Source: Planctomycetota bacterium (GTDB taxonomy: Bacteria > Planctomycetota > Planctomycetia > Gemmatales > Gemmataceae). From it: 64,000 bases of DNA. Position 1 is the stretch's first letter. Every line of letters starts with the position of its first letter. Made by a program: the position numbers and the translations under genes. Positions 43,131 to 52,134 of the stretch are shown here, one piece after another. Below the pieces are notes generated by a model. It had not been told where the DNA came from and made no database searches. It was given only the letters and a program-made list of their open reading frames with translations. Location of the stretch: NCBI GenBank assembly GCA_029777335.1, contig JAKOSN010000169.1, forward strand, positions 1-64,000. The letters run 5' to 3'.

Positions 43131-43276
43131 TGCGAAGACCTGCCTACAAGTTCCCTCGTCCCAGCCAGGTGTGCGGAACGGCAAGAGTGGATTTCCTAAA
43201 CCAGTATGGTACGCGCCTCTTCGAAGGGGCACAAGCCACTGCGCGACAAAGAGTCGCTTTTTTCAGGATAAACGCC

Positions 43277-44518
43277 ATGGAAACCCTTCACTTCATCGGC
43301 GGCACCATTGTACTTCCCCACGAGACGATCGCGCAGGGACAGGTGACGATCTCTCGGGATCGAATCGCGGCCATCCACCACCACCCCGTTCGGATCCGCT
43401 CAGGCGAGGCGATCGTCAATCTGCAAGGGGGGTATCTTGTCCCGGGGTATGTCGATCTCCATGTTCATGGTGGCGCAGGAGCCGACTTCATGGATGGCAC
43501 GCCAGAGGCTTTTCGGACCGTCTGCCAAGCGCATGCGCGTCACGGCACCACGAGCCTGTTGCCCACCACCACCGTGGCTCGTCCGGAGCAAATTCTCGCG
43601 GTGCTCGATCTGTGCCGGCGCTTCCAGGAGGAGGACACGGGCGGAAGCCGCGTCCTGGGGGCGCATTTCTACGGTCCGTACTTTGGTCCCGAGGCACGGG
43701 GGTGTCATCCCGCGGACCCATTGTGTGCGCCCCAGCCCGAGGAGTATCGCCCCTATCTGGACCGGTCCGCGAGCATCGTGACCGCGACGGTTGCTCCTGA
43801 ACTCCCTGGTGCCGAGGAGTTTGTGCGTGCCTGTCGAGATCGGGGTATTCGCTGCAATGCTGGCCACAGCCACGCCACCTTCGCCCAGGTGGAGGCGGCG
43901 GTGCAGTGGGGGATTCGCCATGTGGATCATCTCTTCTGCGCCATGTCGGATCGTGCGCGCCTCCGTCAAACGCAAGCGTACCCCATGCGTGGCGGATTGC
44001 TGGAGGCAACACTCTATTTTGACGAATTGACGACCGAGGTGATCGCGGACGGCAAGCATCTGAGCCGCGAACTCCTCTTGCTCGCCCACAAGATCAAGGG
44101 TTCGGACAAACTGGCGCTGGTCACCGATTGTAACCGCGCGCTGGACATGCCCGATGGGGAATATCTCTTCGGTCCGCTGGAGGGTGGGGAGCGGATTCGC
44201 CGGCAGGATGGCGTGGGAGTGATGCTGGATGGCAAGGCGCTGGCTTCCGGGGTGACGGGGATGGATCACGCGGTGCGGACGTTCCAGCAGTTGACCGGCG
44301 CTGCGCTGGTCGACGTGGTTCGGATGGCGACGTTAACGCCGGCCCGGATCGCGGGGGTGGATCAGGAACTGGGCAGTCTCAGCGTGGGCAAACGGGCCGA
44401 TCTGGTGTGCCTGAGTGCGCAGCTGGAAGTTCAGCAGGTTTACGTGGATGGCACAAGGGTGTACGATGGTGCGATCTCGGAAGGCACTCAGGTCGCCTCT
44501 TCTCCCTCGCCACGCTAG
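43277..44518 (+). CDS. NagA-like amidohydrolase (N-acetylglucosamine-6-phosphate deacetylase family)
   Basis: A protein of 413 aa that starts after AGGATAA. Amidohydrolase barrel motifs of NagA: His62-x-His64 (DLHVHGG), His197/His199 (AGHSHA), His218 (DHLFCAM), His261 (ADGKH) and the catalytic Asp284 (LVTDC). NagA removes acetate from GlcNAc-6-P in amino-sugar recycling. The usual metal-ligand Glu of the HLEGPF motif is Tyr132 here (HFYGPYFGPEARG), and the usual Asn in HLFNAM is Cys. Either the metal site differs or the substrate does. Divergent from the redox module. Confidence 0.82.
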   Translation: METLHFIGGTIVLPHETIAQGQVTISRDRIAAIHHHPVRIRSGEAIVNLQGGYLVPGYVDLHVHGGAGADFMDGTPEAFRTVCQAHARHGTTSLLPTTTVARPEQILAVLDLCRRFQEEDTGGSRVLGAHFYGPYFGPEARGCHPADPLCAPQPEEYRPYLDRSASIVTATVAPELPGAEEFVRACRDRGIRCNAGHSHATFAQVEAAVQWGIRHVDHLFCAMSDRARLRQTQAYPMRGGLLEATLYFDELTTEVIADGKHLSRELLLLAHKIKGSDKLALVTDCNRALDMPDGEYLFGPLEGGERIRRQDGVGVMLDGKALASGVTGMDHAVRTFQQLTGAALVDVVRMATLTPARIAGVDQELGSLSVGKRADLVCLSAQLEVQQVYVDGTRVYDGAISEGTQVASSPSPR

Positions 44519-44601
44519 ATTCCCTGCAAGTCGCCAAAGCCCCCTGCCGATGATCACGACGGTACCGCTCAGTTCGAGAGACCGGCGAGGAGGATAGGCG
44601 C

Positions 44602-45156
44602 ATGACGCGATCGAAGTGGCGACAGCCCCTGACGGCTGTGATCCTGAGCCTGGGGATGGTCACGGGGCTGGCACGCGCCCAGCAACCGCCCGCGGTGGTG
44701 TCAACCCCTCCCACGGAGGGAGAAGTTGTCGAGGTGGGGGAAGGAATGGGTGCTCCCGTCGAGGTTTCAACAGGGAAGGGGGGGTGGATCTGGCAACGTC
44801 CCCTGTTCCCCAGAATCGCGCAGCATCGTCCGTTCTGTTGCTATGGTAACATTAACGACTTCAGCTGCGGTTCATTCAATTCGGAGTGTGTCTTCCTATT
44901 CGGTGGTTGCCGGGGCTTTTTCGGCGAAACCTGTGTCAAGGGTGCGCCGGCGATGCCGCCGCCCTACCCGGACAAGGGACGTCCGTCGGCCTATCAGGTC
45001 AGCGATCACAATCTGTTGATCAAGAAACGTCGGGGTTTCTTTGGCAACACCGCGCCGGGCGCTCCGCCCGGGCCAGGAGGGACCCCTGTCGGTCCGGGGT
45101 ATGGTGCATCGTTCAACGGAACTGTCTATACTGGCAGTGGGTGTGGTTGTCGCTAG
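44602..45156 (+). CDS. Secreted Cys- and Gly/Pro-rich protein
   Basis: A protein of 184 aa preceded by GAGGAGGA, with signal peptide MTRSKWRQPLTAVILSLGMVTGLARAQ. The mature part is Pro/Val/Glu-rich, then has clustered cysteines (FCCYG, FSCGSF, SECVF, GGCRGFF, ETCVKG) and a Gly/Pro-rich end that closes TGSGCGCR. No domain recognised. The Cys content points to a disulfide-stabilised envelope or surface component, which is inference. Stand-alone gene. Confidence 0.72.
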   Translation: MTRSKWRQPLTAVILSLGMVTGLARAQQPPAVVSTPPTEGEVVEVGEGMGAPVEVSTGKGGWIWQRPLFPRIAQHRPFCCYGNINDFSCGSFNSECVFLFGGCRGFFGETCVKGAPAMPPPYPDKGRPSAYQVSDHNLLIKKRRGFFGNTAPGAPPGPGGTPVGPGYGASFNGTVYTGSGCGCR

Positions 45157-45270
45157 GACACTGTTCGGAATCCCTCTGCGGTGCTCGTTGGACCTCCCGC
45201 TGGGTCGAACGAGCACTTTTGTTTGCGCGAGGAATTGGGGAGCAGAGGCTCGGGAGCCCCTCCGGCGAAG

Positions 45271-45525
45271 TCAAACACCGGGGGAGCGGGCAGGTTTGAG
45301 TCGACGCCAATCTGAAATGGCCGCCTTTGCGTCGCCACGACGATGGCGCCGGACCGGGGTTGCAAAGACCTCTCTGGCAACCCCCTCAGAAACCAGGCGC
45401 AAGGTATATCCTTCGCAATGAGGGCAGGGCCGCGACATCAGTTCCATTTCAAGATAGGTAGTTTCATCCACCGGCGCGGGCCAACGGCGACCACAATGGG
45501 CACACTCGATCCAACGCTCGTTCAT
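45271..45525 (-). CDS. Small zinc-ribbon-like protein
   Basis: A protein of 84 aa. The start at 45525 has AAGGA before it. Two CxxC pairs (CAHCGRRW and CPHCEGYT) separated by about 24 residues form a predicted zinc ribbon. The C-terminal half is basic (RRHRRGD, DWRRLK). DNA- or RNA-binding or an enzyme-associated ribbon is possible, but no partner is suggested by neighbours. Confidence 0.6.
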   Translation of the reverse strand: MNERWIECAHCGRRWPAPVDETTYLEMELMSRPCPHCEGYTLRLVSEGVAREVFATPVRRHRRGDAKAAISDWRRLKPARSPGV

Positions 45526-45958
45526 ATATCCTTCCCATGGCCAAGCGGGCGATCCTGGCAAGAGTCTCTGCCTTCCCTGGCATGGGGCTCTCTCGCCATG
45601 ATTCCTCCGAGTGTTCCTCCTGAATTGAACCAGGTCACATGGTAACTCGGTCGCTGAACGGTTCAGGGGGGGAGGAATCAGGGGTTGAGTAACGTGATTA
45701 TTCTACTCGAAACCCACCCCCTGGCAACCATTCTCTTCACAAAAAGTTCACAGCAAACAACAGCATGGCTGGAACGCCTTCCCGACCCATCTTGACTGCA
45801 TCCGCGGATCGTTCAAAAGAGTAGGATCGGCACACTTCCCCACGTGTCCTGAGAGAAAATCCGTTCAAGGGTACAACCCGGGGCGCAGGAGAACCGATGA
45901 GTGACAGCGTGGCCCCCCACGGATGCTCTGGCGTTTCCAGGAGCGGAGACTCCGAACC
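45526..45958. other. Intergenic region with no gene found
   Basis: 433 bases between the zinc-ribbon gene and the Nudix gene. It includes an AT-richer patch at about 45690-45760 that stands out from the GC-rich surroundings and may hold promoters. The only long frame (minus strand, 45737-46270) runs antisense through the Nudix gene and has no coding character. Confidence 0.5.
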
Positions 45959-46372
45959 ATGAACGACGATACCCCCCCTGTCCTTCAGGCCGGTGCCCTC
46001 GCCTTTCGCCCCGATGGCCGGCTTTGCCTCGTCACGTCGCGCCGTGGCAAACACTGGGTGATTCCCAAGGGCTGCGTGGAAGAGGGAAAATCGCAGGAAG
46101 AGATCGTCCTTCTCGAAGCCTGGGAAGAGGCCGGACTTCTGGGCTTGCTTCAACCGGAGCCACTCGGTAGTTACACCTACCGCAAACACGGCCGCTGGCA
46201 CCGGGTCGTCCTTTATCTCCTTCACGTCATTCAAGCGGAGGACGACTATCCCGAACGCCATCGTCGACAACGGTGCTGGCTGCGCCCAGCCAAGGCGAGC
46301 TTACGTCTCCGTGAGGTGGGTCTGCGCGAACTGATCGCCAGCCATGCCCAGAAGGAGGTGCTCGCCGCCTGA
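45959..46372 (+). CDS. Nudix hydrolase
   Basis: A protein of 137 aa with a Nudix fold; the box runs from Gly38 (PKGCVEEGKSQEE then LLEAWEEAGL). Glu53, Glu56, Glu57 and Gly59 of the metal-binding helix are kept, but the first Glu of the consensus is Lys44 and the Arg before Glu53 is Leu. Such variants occur in diphosphoinositol/diadenosine-polyphosphate hydrolase-like members. Substrate not predictable. It precedes the glycosyltransferase gene by 32 bases. Confidence 0.85.
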   Translation: MNDDTPPVLQAGALAFRPDGRLCLVTSRRGKHWVIPKGCVEEGKSQEEIVLLEAWEEAGLLGLLQPEPLGSYTYRKHGRWHRVVLYLLHVIQAEDDYPERHRRQRCWLRPAKASLRLREVGLRELIASHAQKEVLAA

Positions 46373-46404
46373 GATTCCGGATTCTGTCATCAAGGAGGAC
46401 TGCC

Positions 46405-47751
46405 ATGTCGGACGAGGCTCCCACCGTCCACACCTCCGGATTGCCCTGGTTAACAAGGGGAGGTCTGCTCGCCGTCCTGGTCCTGGGGGCGATCTTTCGC
46501 CTGATCTGGGTGGAAGACATTGAATACAAGCTCGACGAGGCCTTCACGTTCGCCCAGGTGCGACGGGTTCTCCAGGGAGAAGGCTGGCCATGGGTGGGGA
46601 TGCCCTCAAGCCAGGAGGTCGCCAACCCGGGGCTGAGTCTCTGGGTCTTCGTGGGGTTGGGGGCGCTGAACCCGGGCGACGAACCCACCAGCCTGGCGCG
46701 CGTGATTCAGATCGGCAATGTCCTTGCTCTCGTTGGCCTGGTTCTCTTTGCGCGCTATGTCGTCCCGGCGCGCGAACGGGAAGCGTGGTACTGGGCGGTG
46801 GCGCTGGCGGCGGTCAATCCCTTGACGGTGCTCTGTCATCGCAAGATCTGGCCTCCCTGTGTGCTCCCTCCCTTGCTGCTTTTGCTCTGGCTCGGCTGGT
46901 GGTATCGCGAGCGGCGCTGGGGAGCCTTCCTGTGGGGCGCGATGGTTCTGGTGATTGGTCAGATCCACATGTTCGGCTTTTTCCTGGCCGTGGCCCTGGT
47001 GGTGACCGCCTGGTTCTATCAACGACGCCAGGTGCGCTGGGGCTGGTGGGGGGCGGGGAGTTTCCTTGGTGCCTTGCCCATGGTGCCGTGGGTGTACTAT
47101 CTGCTCACCGAGGCCCCACCCCATGTGAGCAAGCACGCCAGCTGGGGACAGTTGCTCCTGTGTCGCTTCTGGCTGTACTGGATCAGTGATCCCCTCGGGT
47201 ACACCGTGGAGCACAACCTTGGCAATCGGATGGGCGATTTTCTGGCCTCCCCCTACCTCTGGGGCAAACCAACCTATTTGATGCTGCTCTGCCATGCCGC
47301 GCTCCTGTCGCTGGGAGCCTTTCTTCTCGTGCGTGGCATTCGCCGCTGGTGGGTGCAGCGTGGCGAGCCGCTTGCTCCCGCCGACGCCTCCTCGCCCACC
47401 AAACGGACCCTGGTGGCCGCCATGGGGGTTTGCGGGGTGATTCTGATGCTGGGCCGTTTACCGATCCATCGCCATTATCTGCTCGTGGTCTTTCCCCTGG
47501 TTAATGTGTGGTTGGCTCGGCTCGCCCTGGGGACGAAGGCGGTTCCCTCGGTACAGCGCCTCGGTCGCCTGGCCTTGCTCGGTCTGGTGTTGCTGCAGGC
47601 GCTGATGACAACGCAGATGATGTGTTATCTGCACCAGCATGGGGGTGCCGATGTGCACGGTTTCGGGGTAAGTTATGGAGTTCAGGCGCGGACAGGGCAG
47701 GTGACCCAGGCGCCTCCCGAGTGGCTCAATCTCCGCCAGCGCTCGCGCTGA
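46405..47751 (+). CDS. GT-C type membrane glycosyltransferase-like protein
   Basis: A protein of 448 aa after a strong GGAGG. About 9-11 membrane helices. After the first helix (about 18-36) comes YKLDEAFTF, the acidic Asp-Glu motif of the first periplasmic loop in PMT/ArnT-type GT-C enzymes, which use polyprenyl-phosphate sugars. A C-terminal cytosolic or periplasmic tail is short, so it lacks the extra domain of ArnT. It likely glycosylates an envelope lipid or protein; substrate unknown. Confidence 0.78.
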   Translation: MSDEAPTVHTSGLPWLTRGGLLAVLVLGAIFRLIWVEDIEYKLDEAFTFAQVRRVLQGEGWPWVGMPSSQEVANPGLSLWVFVGLGALNPGDEPTSLARVIQIGNVLALVGLVLFARYVVPAREREAWYWAVALAAVNPLTVLCHRKIWPPCVLPPLLLLLWLGWWYRERRWGAFLWGAMVLVIGQIHMFGFFLAVALVVTAWFYQRRQVRWGWWGAGSFLGALPMVPWVYYLLTEAPPHVSKHASWGQLLLCRFWLYWISDPLGYTVEHNLGNRMGDFLASPYLWGKPTYLMLLCHAALLSLGAFLLVRGIRRWWVQRGEPLAPADASSPTKRTLVAAMGVCGVILMLGRLPIHRHYLLVVFPLVNVWLARLALGTKAVPSVQRLGRLALLGLVLLQALMTTQMMCYLHQHGGADVHGFGVSYGVQARTGQVTQAPPEWLNLRQRSR

Positions 47752-47787
47752 CCGAGGTGGATCGCTTCCCTCTCCACGCCAACCAGC

Positions 47788-47793
47788 TATAAT
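47788..47793 (+). promoter_or_regulatory. Candidate -10 box for the NrnA-like gene
   Basis: A TATAAT hexamer 40 bases before the start at 47833. The matching -35 position reads CTTCCC, a poor match, so it is only a weak promoter candidate; the gene may also be read from upstream. Confidence 0.3.
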
Positions 47794-47832
47794 CAGAGGA
47801 ATACTGTCCCCCCGCCAAGCGAAAGGCGCATC

Positions 47833-48816
47833 ATGCCTGTGGATTGGACTCCCCTGGTTGAGCTGGTCAATCGTCATCAGCGTTTCCTTCTGACCACGCA
47901 CGTCCGCCCGGATGGCGATGGCCTGGGATCGATGCTGGCGTTGACCGATACCCTGCGTGCCCGCGGCAAGGAAGTGCATCTGACCGTCGCCAGCGTGATT
48001 CCTCCGCGCTACGACTTTCTCGACCCAGACCGGCTAGTGGAACGCTTCACACCTCCGGGAGAGAAATTCGCCCAGGCCGAGGTGGCGATGGTTCTTGACA
48101 CAGGCACGTGGAACCAGCTGGGTGACCTTGGGCCGTTTCTGCAAGCGCTGCAGGTGCCGAAGGTGGTGATCGATCATCACCTTACCCAGGACGATCTGGG
48201 TGGGGTGCAGCTGGTCGATACCAGTGCCGAGGCAACCGGCCGGCTGATTCACGAGGCAATTGTGGCGCTGGGAGGTCCGCTCACTCCGCGCGCAGCCTCC
48301 GCACTCTTTGTTGCGCTGGCCATGGATACCGGCTGGTTTCGACACAGCAACACTACCTCGGCAACGATGCAGCTCGGGGCCGCCCTGATCGAAGCTGGCG
48401 CTCAGCCATCGCTGCTCTACGATCTGTTATTTGAACAGAACACCCCGGCCCGCCTCCGATTGATGGGGCGGGTTCTGAGCCGCCTGGAATTGACGCACCA
48501 GGGAGAGATTGCCTACTCTTCCATTGAACGCGGCGATTACGAGCGGACTGGCGCCACCCCCCAGGACTCCGAGGATCTGGTCAACTTCATGCGCGGGATC
48601 ATCGGTGTGGAGGTGGGGTTGTTCTTCATGGAACAGCCACGCGGCGGGATCAAGGTGAGTTTCCGGTCGCGGTCGCGCATCGATGTGGCTCGCCTTGCAG
48701 AACGCTTCGGTGGCGGAGGTCATCGCCTGGCCTCGGGCGCCATCCTGGCCACCGACATGGACGACGCCCGCCGCCAGGTTCTTCACGCCGTCTCCGCCGC
48801 TCTGGACGCTGTTTGA
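47833..48816 (+). CDS. nrnA: NrnA-like DHH-DHHA1 phosphoesterase
   Basis: A protein of 327 aa. The DHH domain has HVRPDGDGLGS (motif I), LDTG, the name-giving DHH (VIDHHL) and ALAMDTGWFR; the DHHA1 domain ends GGGGHRLASG. Known: NrnA-type enzymes degrade 2-5 nt nanoRNAs, pAp or pApA, completing RNA turnover and cyclic dinucleotide decay; cytoplasmic, Mn-dependent. Between pAp phosphatase and nanoRNase I cannot decide. It is followed after 24 bases by the membrane cytochrome gene. Confidence 0.9.
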   Translation: MPVDWTPLVELVNRHQRFLLTTHVRPDGDGLGSMLALTDTLRARGKEVHLTVASVIPPRYDFLDPDRLVERFTPPGEKFAQAEVAMVLDTGTWNQLGDLGPFLQALQVPKVVIDHHLTQDDLGGVQLVDTSAEATGRLIHEAIVALGGPLTPRAASALFVALAMDTGWFRHSNTTSATMQLGAALIEAGAQPSLLYDLLFEQNTPARLRLMGRVLSRLELTHQGEIAYSSIERGDYERTGATPQDSEDLVNFMRGIIGVEVGLFFMEQPRGGIKVSFRSRSRIDVARLAERFGGGGHRLASGAILATDMDDARRQVLHAVSAALDAV

Positions 48817-48840
48817 CTAGTTTTTCTGAGGTCCCACCCC

Positions 48841-49944
48841 ATGAGCACCACTCCCACCCCCGCTGCTCCGCCTCGCCTCACCCTGCGCGCTCTCCCTCTG
48901 AGTGCTCGCTTGACACTAACAGCCTTCCTGATCTCCGTTGGGCTTGGCTACCTGGCCGCACTCACCCAGCTGCACTTCCAGCATGCGTCGGCCGGTTCGC
49001 TGTTGCCGACCGTCGACGATGCGGCCCGGGTTTATCACGGGAACACTGCGAAGGATGGCAAACCCAAAAGCAAGATCGAGATCTTGCTCGAAGCCGATGA
49101 ATCCCTGAAGTTCAATGGCTCCGGACAGATGCGGACGGCGTTCACTACCAATAGTTCCGGGTGGAAGTCCGAGTTGAAACGCCGCACCAAGTCCGCCGAG
49201 GGCAACGCGGAGAAGGCCGAAAAGGAGTTGCGCACCGAACGCGATGGCGAACGCCAGGCCATTCTCGCCTGGATTCGCGCAGGGGCCAGCAAGGAAGCCT
49301 ATGAAAAGGACAGCTTTGCTCTCCCCGCGGGCCAGGAGAAGCTGACGGTAACCGAGGATTTTGTCGAGGCCGGCCCGCCACGCACCGTGAAGATCAAGAC
49401 GATTCTCGATGAACGGTGCAAGCGTTGCCACGAGGAGAACGCCGAGGCAGAGAAATATCCGCTCACCAAGTTCGAGCAGATCGAGCCGTATACCAAGGTC
49501 GAGGAAAAGGCCGACGCGGGCTCAGGAGGGATGTCGCTCAACAAGCTCGCACAGACCACTCACGTCCATCTCCTTGGATTCTCGGTGCTTTATGGGTTCA
49601 CAGGTCTGATTTTTGCCTTTAGCAGCTATCCTGGTCCGCTGCGCGCCGTTCTCAGTCCGTTGCCCCTGGTGGCACAGGTGCTTGAGATCAGCTGCTGGTG
49701 GCTGGCTCGCCTCGATCCGGTCTTTGCCCAGGTGATTGTCATCGGGGGAGGCATTGTCGCCCTGGGGTTGCTCCTCCACATTGTATTAAGCATCTTCGAC
49801 ATGTATGGCGTGATCGGAAAGTCGCTCTGGGGACTCGTCCTGCTCGCCGCGATGGGCGGCGGCTTCTTCGCCAAGACTCAGTACCTCGATCCGTTTTTGG
49901 CAAAGGAAAAGGCGCCCGCCGCGGCGGCTCCCGACAAGCATTAA
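48841..49944 (+). CDS. Membrane protein with a single CxxCH heme site
   Basis: A protein of 367 aa. An N-terminal helix (about 23-43) precedes a hydrophilic, charged region (about 55-235) with Cys193-Lys-Arg-Cys-His (ERCKRCHEEN), one c-type heme motif. Four helices follow (about 240-262, 275-292, 298-318, 327-345) with histidines in the first (THVHLLGF) that could bind heme b. The C-terminus is Ala-rich. Looks like a planctomycete cytochrome-containing membrane protein, possibly linked to electron transfer. Specific role unknown. Confidence 0.78.
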   Translation: MSTTPTPAAPPRLTLRALPLSARLTLTAFLISVGLGYLAALTQLHFQHASAGSLLPTVDDAARVYHGNTAKDGKPKSKIEILLEADESLKFNGSGQMRTAFTTNSSGWKSELKRRTKSAEGNAEKAEKELRTERDGERQAILAWIRAGASKEAYEKDSFALPAGQEKLTVTEDFVEAGPPRTVKIKTILDERCKRCHEENAEAEKYPLTKFEQIEPYTKVEEKADAGSGGMSLNKLAQTTHVHLLGFSVLYGFTGLIFAFSSYPGPLRAVLSPLPLVAQVLEISCWWLARLDPVFAQVIVIGGGIVALGLLLHIVLSIFDMYGVIGKSLWGLVLLAAMGGGFFAKTQYLDPFLAKEKAPAAAAPDKH

Positions 49945-49986
49945 CCGTTGTCGAAATCGCACTCCAGCGATGCCTGGGGGGATCGT

Positions 49987-50030
49987 ACAGGCGTCTCGAC
50001 TTCCTGGTTTTCCAGGGGCGTGACGCCTGT
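49987..50030. terminator. Nested hairpin terminator between convergent genes
   Basis: An outer perfect 9-bp stem (ACAGGCGTC 49987-49995 with GACGCCTGT 50022-50030) encloses an inner stem (CCTGG 50003-50007 with CCAGG 50012-50016) capped by TTTT. It lies 42 bases past the plus-strand stop and 67 bases before the convergent minus-strand stop, as expected for a bidirectional terminator. T-run is short. Confidence 0.6.
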
Positions 50031-50097
50031 TCTCCTGATGCAAAGCCAGGGTGCTCGGTGTGAACCTTCTCCACGCGCACGAGCACCTGGTCAGCGG

Positions 50098-50985
50098 TTA
50101 TTCCTTTGTCTTGATGGTCGTGCTTCTCTCGCCTTCAAACTGGCTCTCGCCCTCGAAACGGAACACGGCCCCCTCTGCTTCCACACGGGCCCGCACTCGG
50201 TACTTGCCTTCGACTCTGGTGCGTCCCCCCAGGGCGTGCCCCAGCACCACTTCCACCGTCCCTCTGGAAGTCAGGGCGCTCCCGGGGAGCACTGTTCCCC
50301 GGTCGAGCGTTTTCACCGGCAGATTGATGCTCACCTCCAGCGTCACCCACTGGTGCCTGTCCTTCCTGTCGACCCGAGCCAACTTCACCGTGGCCTTGAC
50401 CTTTTCGGCGTCGAAGGCGGTGTTTGGGGTGAGGTTCATGGCCCCAGCAAGCTTGCTCGGGTCCGGGACCCAACTATCGCCGAGCCGTACTTTCTTCCCT
50501 GGCTCCAGAACCTGATGGAGTCTGGCCAACCCTTCCTCGTTGGCCTCGCGCTCCAGTTCGATCGTCTCTTCTTCACTGAGCGCTGGTCCGTCCCCGGGGC
50601 GCAGGACGTAGCGACCGCCCTTACGCTCAAAGGTCAGAACGCGGCCGATGTAGGACGCCTGCCACTTCATCTTTTCATCGACGAAGTTGGCCCGGGTGTA
50701 TTTGCGGGTGAACCTCGTTACCTGGTCGTCCTCGAGGTCGATGATCGTCTGCGCAAATTCCAGATCCTTGATGTCCACGCACTTCCGTTGTGAGACGAGA
50801 AGGCCCTTGTCGTCGAAGTACCTGAGGATCCCCACGTTCTTCAAGGACCGCTGTTCGACGGTGACCAGCCCGAGGTGCGGTTGAACGGTCAGCTTGACCT
50901 CGTGGCGCGTGTCAGGAACGGGGGCGGCGGCGGCGTGCCCCGAGAGCAAGAGGATGATTGGTAGGACGAGACAAAGGCGAAACAT
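50098..50985 (-). CDS. Secreted protein of unknown function
   Basis: A protein of 295 aa. The start at 50985 has GGAGG six bases before it; signal peptide MFRLCLVLPIILLLSGHAAAA. The mature part is beta-rich with a repeated KVxLxRVDRKDRH/QWVTLEVSINLPVKT pattern, GPALSEEETIELEREANEEG (helical) and a final charged strand (RFEGESQFEGERSTT). It resembles a family of planctomycete secreted proteins with a 'DUF'-like sandwich but I do not recognise it. Stand-alone. Confidence 0.72.
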   Translation of the reverse strand: MFRLCLVLPIILLLSGHAAAAPVPDTRHEVKLTVQPHLGLVTVEQRSLKNVGILRYFDDKGLLVSQRKCVDIKDLEFAQTIIDLEDDQVTRFTRKYTRANFVDEKMKWQASYIGRVLTFERKGGRYVLRPGDGPALSEEETIELEREANEEGLARLHQVLEPGKKVRLGDSWVPDPSKLAGAMNLTPNTAFDAEKVKATVKLARVDRKDRHQWVTLEVSINLPVKTLDRGTVLPGSALTSRGTVEVVLGHALGGRTRVEGKYRVRARVEAEGAVFRFEGESQFEGERSTTIKTKE

Positions 50986-51188
50986 GCGGCCTCCACAAGT
51001 GGGAATCGCACCCGTTCGCAGGTCGCAACCGCCAACGAGATCGCTCCGCTGCCTGTTGCTTTCCCACGATCTCCTCCCCCACAGAAAGACGAGAGTGTCC
51101 TCCTTTCTCAACGCACGCACGGGTGATTTCCCACCCACGGAAAGGGTGGGCGAACCATCGTCAGTTGAAACCCTGCGCAGGATGTCGG

Positions 51189-52040
51189 CTAACGGGAGTT
51201 CGAGCCCTGCGCGGGGTGGTGCGCCTGCAGGAAGGCCAGCGCACGCCGGGCGGTTTCGACCGCATTGTGACTGTGCCGGCTGAGTTCGACATGGACTCCG
51301 CCCTGATAGGCAATCTCGTCGAGCGTCTGCAATATCGGGGCGAAATCGATCTCGCCCTCACCAAACATCAGATGATCATGGACACCCTGGCGCATATCTT
51401 CCAGGTGAATATTCCACAATAAGGGTTGCCATTGTCTGATATGGGAGGTGATCGGCACCTCGCCCAGGCAGTGCAGATGGCCGATATCGAGCGTCAATCC
51501 CAGCAGGGGATGTCCGACCGCCTGCACCAGCTGGCCGAACTGGCTCATCCTCTCGATCAGCATGCCGGGTTCCGGCTCGAACGCGAGGCGCACTCCCGAG
51601 GTTTCGGCGTAATGACAGAGCGCATGACACTCGGCGACCAGGCGGGAAAAAAGCACCGTCGCTGGCTCCTCCGCGAGAGCGGTTCCCGACCAGAAACTGA
51701 CCGCGTCGGCCTCCAGTTCGGCAGCCAGGGTCACCGCGCGGGAGAGAAAATCCAGGCGGCAGGCACGCTCCTCTGCGCGGGGGCTGAGCAAGGTCGGCTG
51801 ATGTTTTCGCCAGGGATCGAGCAAAAAGCGCGCCCCGGTTTCGATCACGCAGCGCAGCCCCAGGCGACGTAACTGACTTTTCACCTGCGCGCACTGAGCC
51901 GCCAGATCAGCCGAGAACGGATCGAGCGCATGATGGTCGAGCGTGAGCGCGACACTCTGATAGCCCAGTTCCGCCAGGATTTCGAGCGCATCCTCCAGGC
52001 GATGGTGTGCAAAGCCGTTGGTGTTGTAGCCCAGGCGCAT
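51189..52040 (-). CDS. Sugar phosphate isomerase/epimerase-like TIM barrel
   Basis: A protein of 283 aa of the xylose-isomerase-like (AP endonuclease 2) superfamily. Putative metal ligands: Glu in LAFEPEPG, Asp and His in LTLDIGHLHC, His in NIHLEDM and Glu in VHVELSRHS. The N-terminus MRLGYNTNGFAHHRLEDAL is typical. Similar genes are found beside eboA/eboB-type clusters, but none is here. Substrate is probably a sugar or inositol derivative; uncertain. Divergent from the AtuA-like gene with a gap of about 95 bases. Confidence 0.82.
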   Translation of the reverse strand: MRLGYNTNGFAHHRLEDALEILAELGYQSVALTLDHHALDPFSADLAAQCAQVKSQLRRLGLRCVIETGARFLLDPWRKHQPTLLSPRAEERACRLDFLSRAVTLAAELEADAVSFWSGTALAEEPATVLFSRLVAECHALCHYAETSGVRLAFEPEPGMLIERMSQFGQLVQAVGHPLLGLTLDIGHLHCLGEVPITSHIRQWQPLLWNIHLEDMRQGVHDHLMFGEGEIDFAPILQTLDEIAYQGGVHVELSRHSHNAVETARRALAFLQAHHPAQGSNSR

Positions 52041-52134
52041 GGCGGAATTCCTGGCAGGATTGCGGTTGTCGTCGGTCCGATGTCACGATACGCTTTGCCT
52101 GCGGAGATCGCCAGGCCACAGGGCGCGACAGGCC

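Noticed and set aside
45737-46270. A 177-aa minus-strand frame
   Set aside because: Antisense to the Nudix gene with its metal-binding helix; no ribosome site or domain.
51130-51150. Terminator hairpin CCCACCC-N7-GGGTGGG
   Set aside because: Only a 7-bp stem with no T-run on either strand; it may be chance in GC-rich DNA, so it is not listed as a feature.
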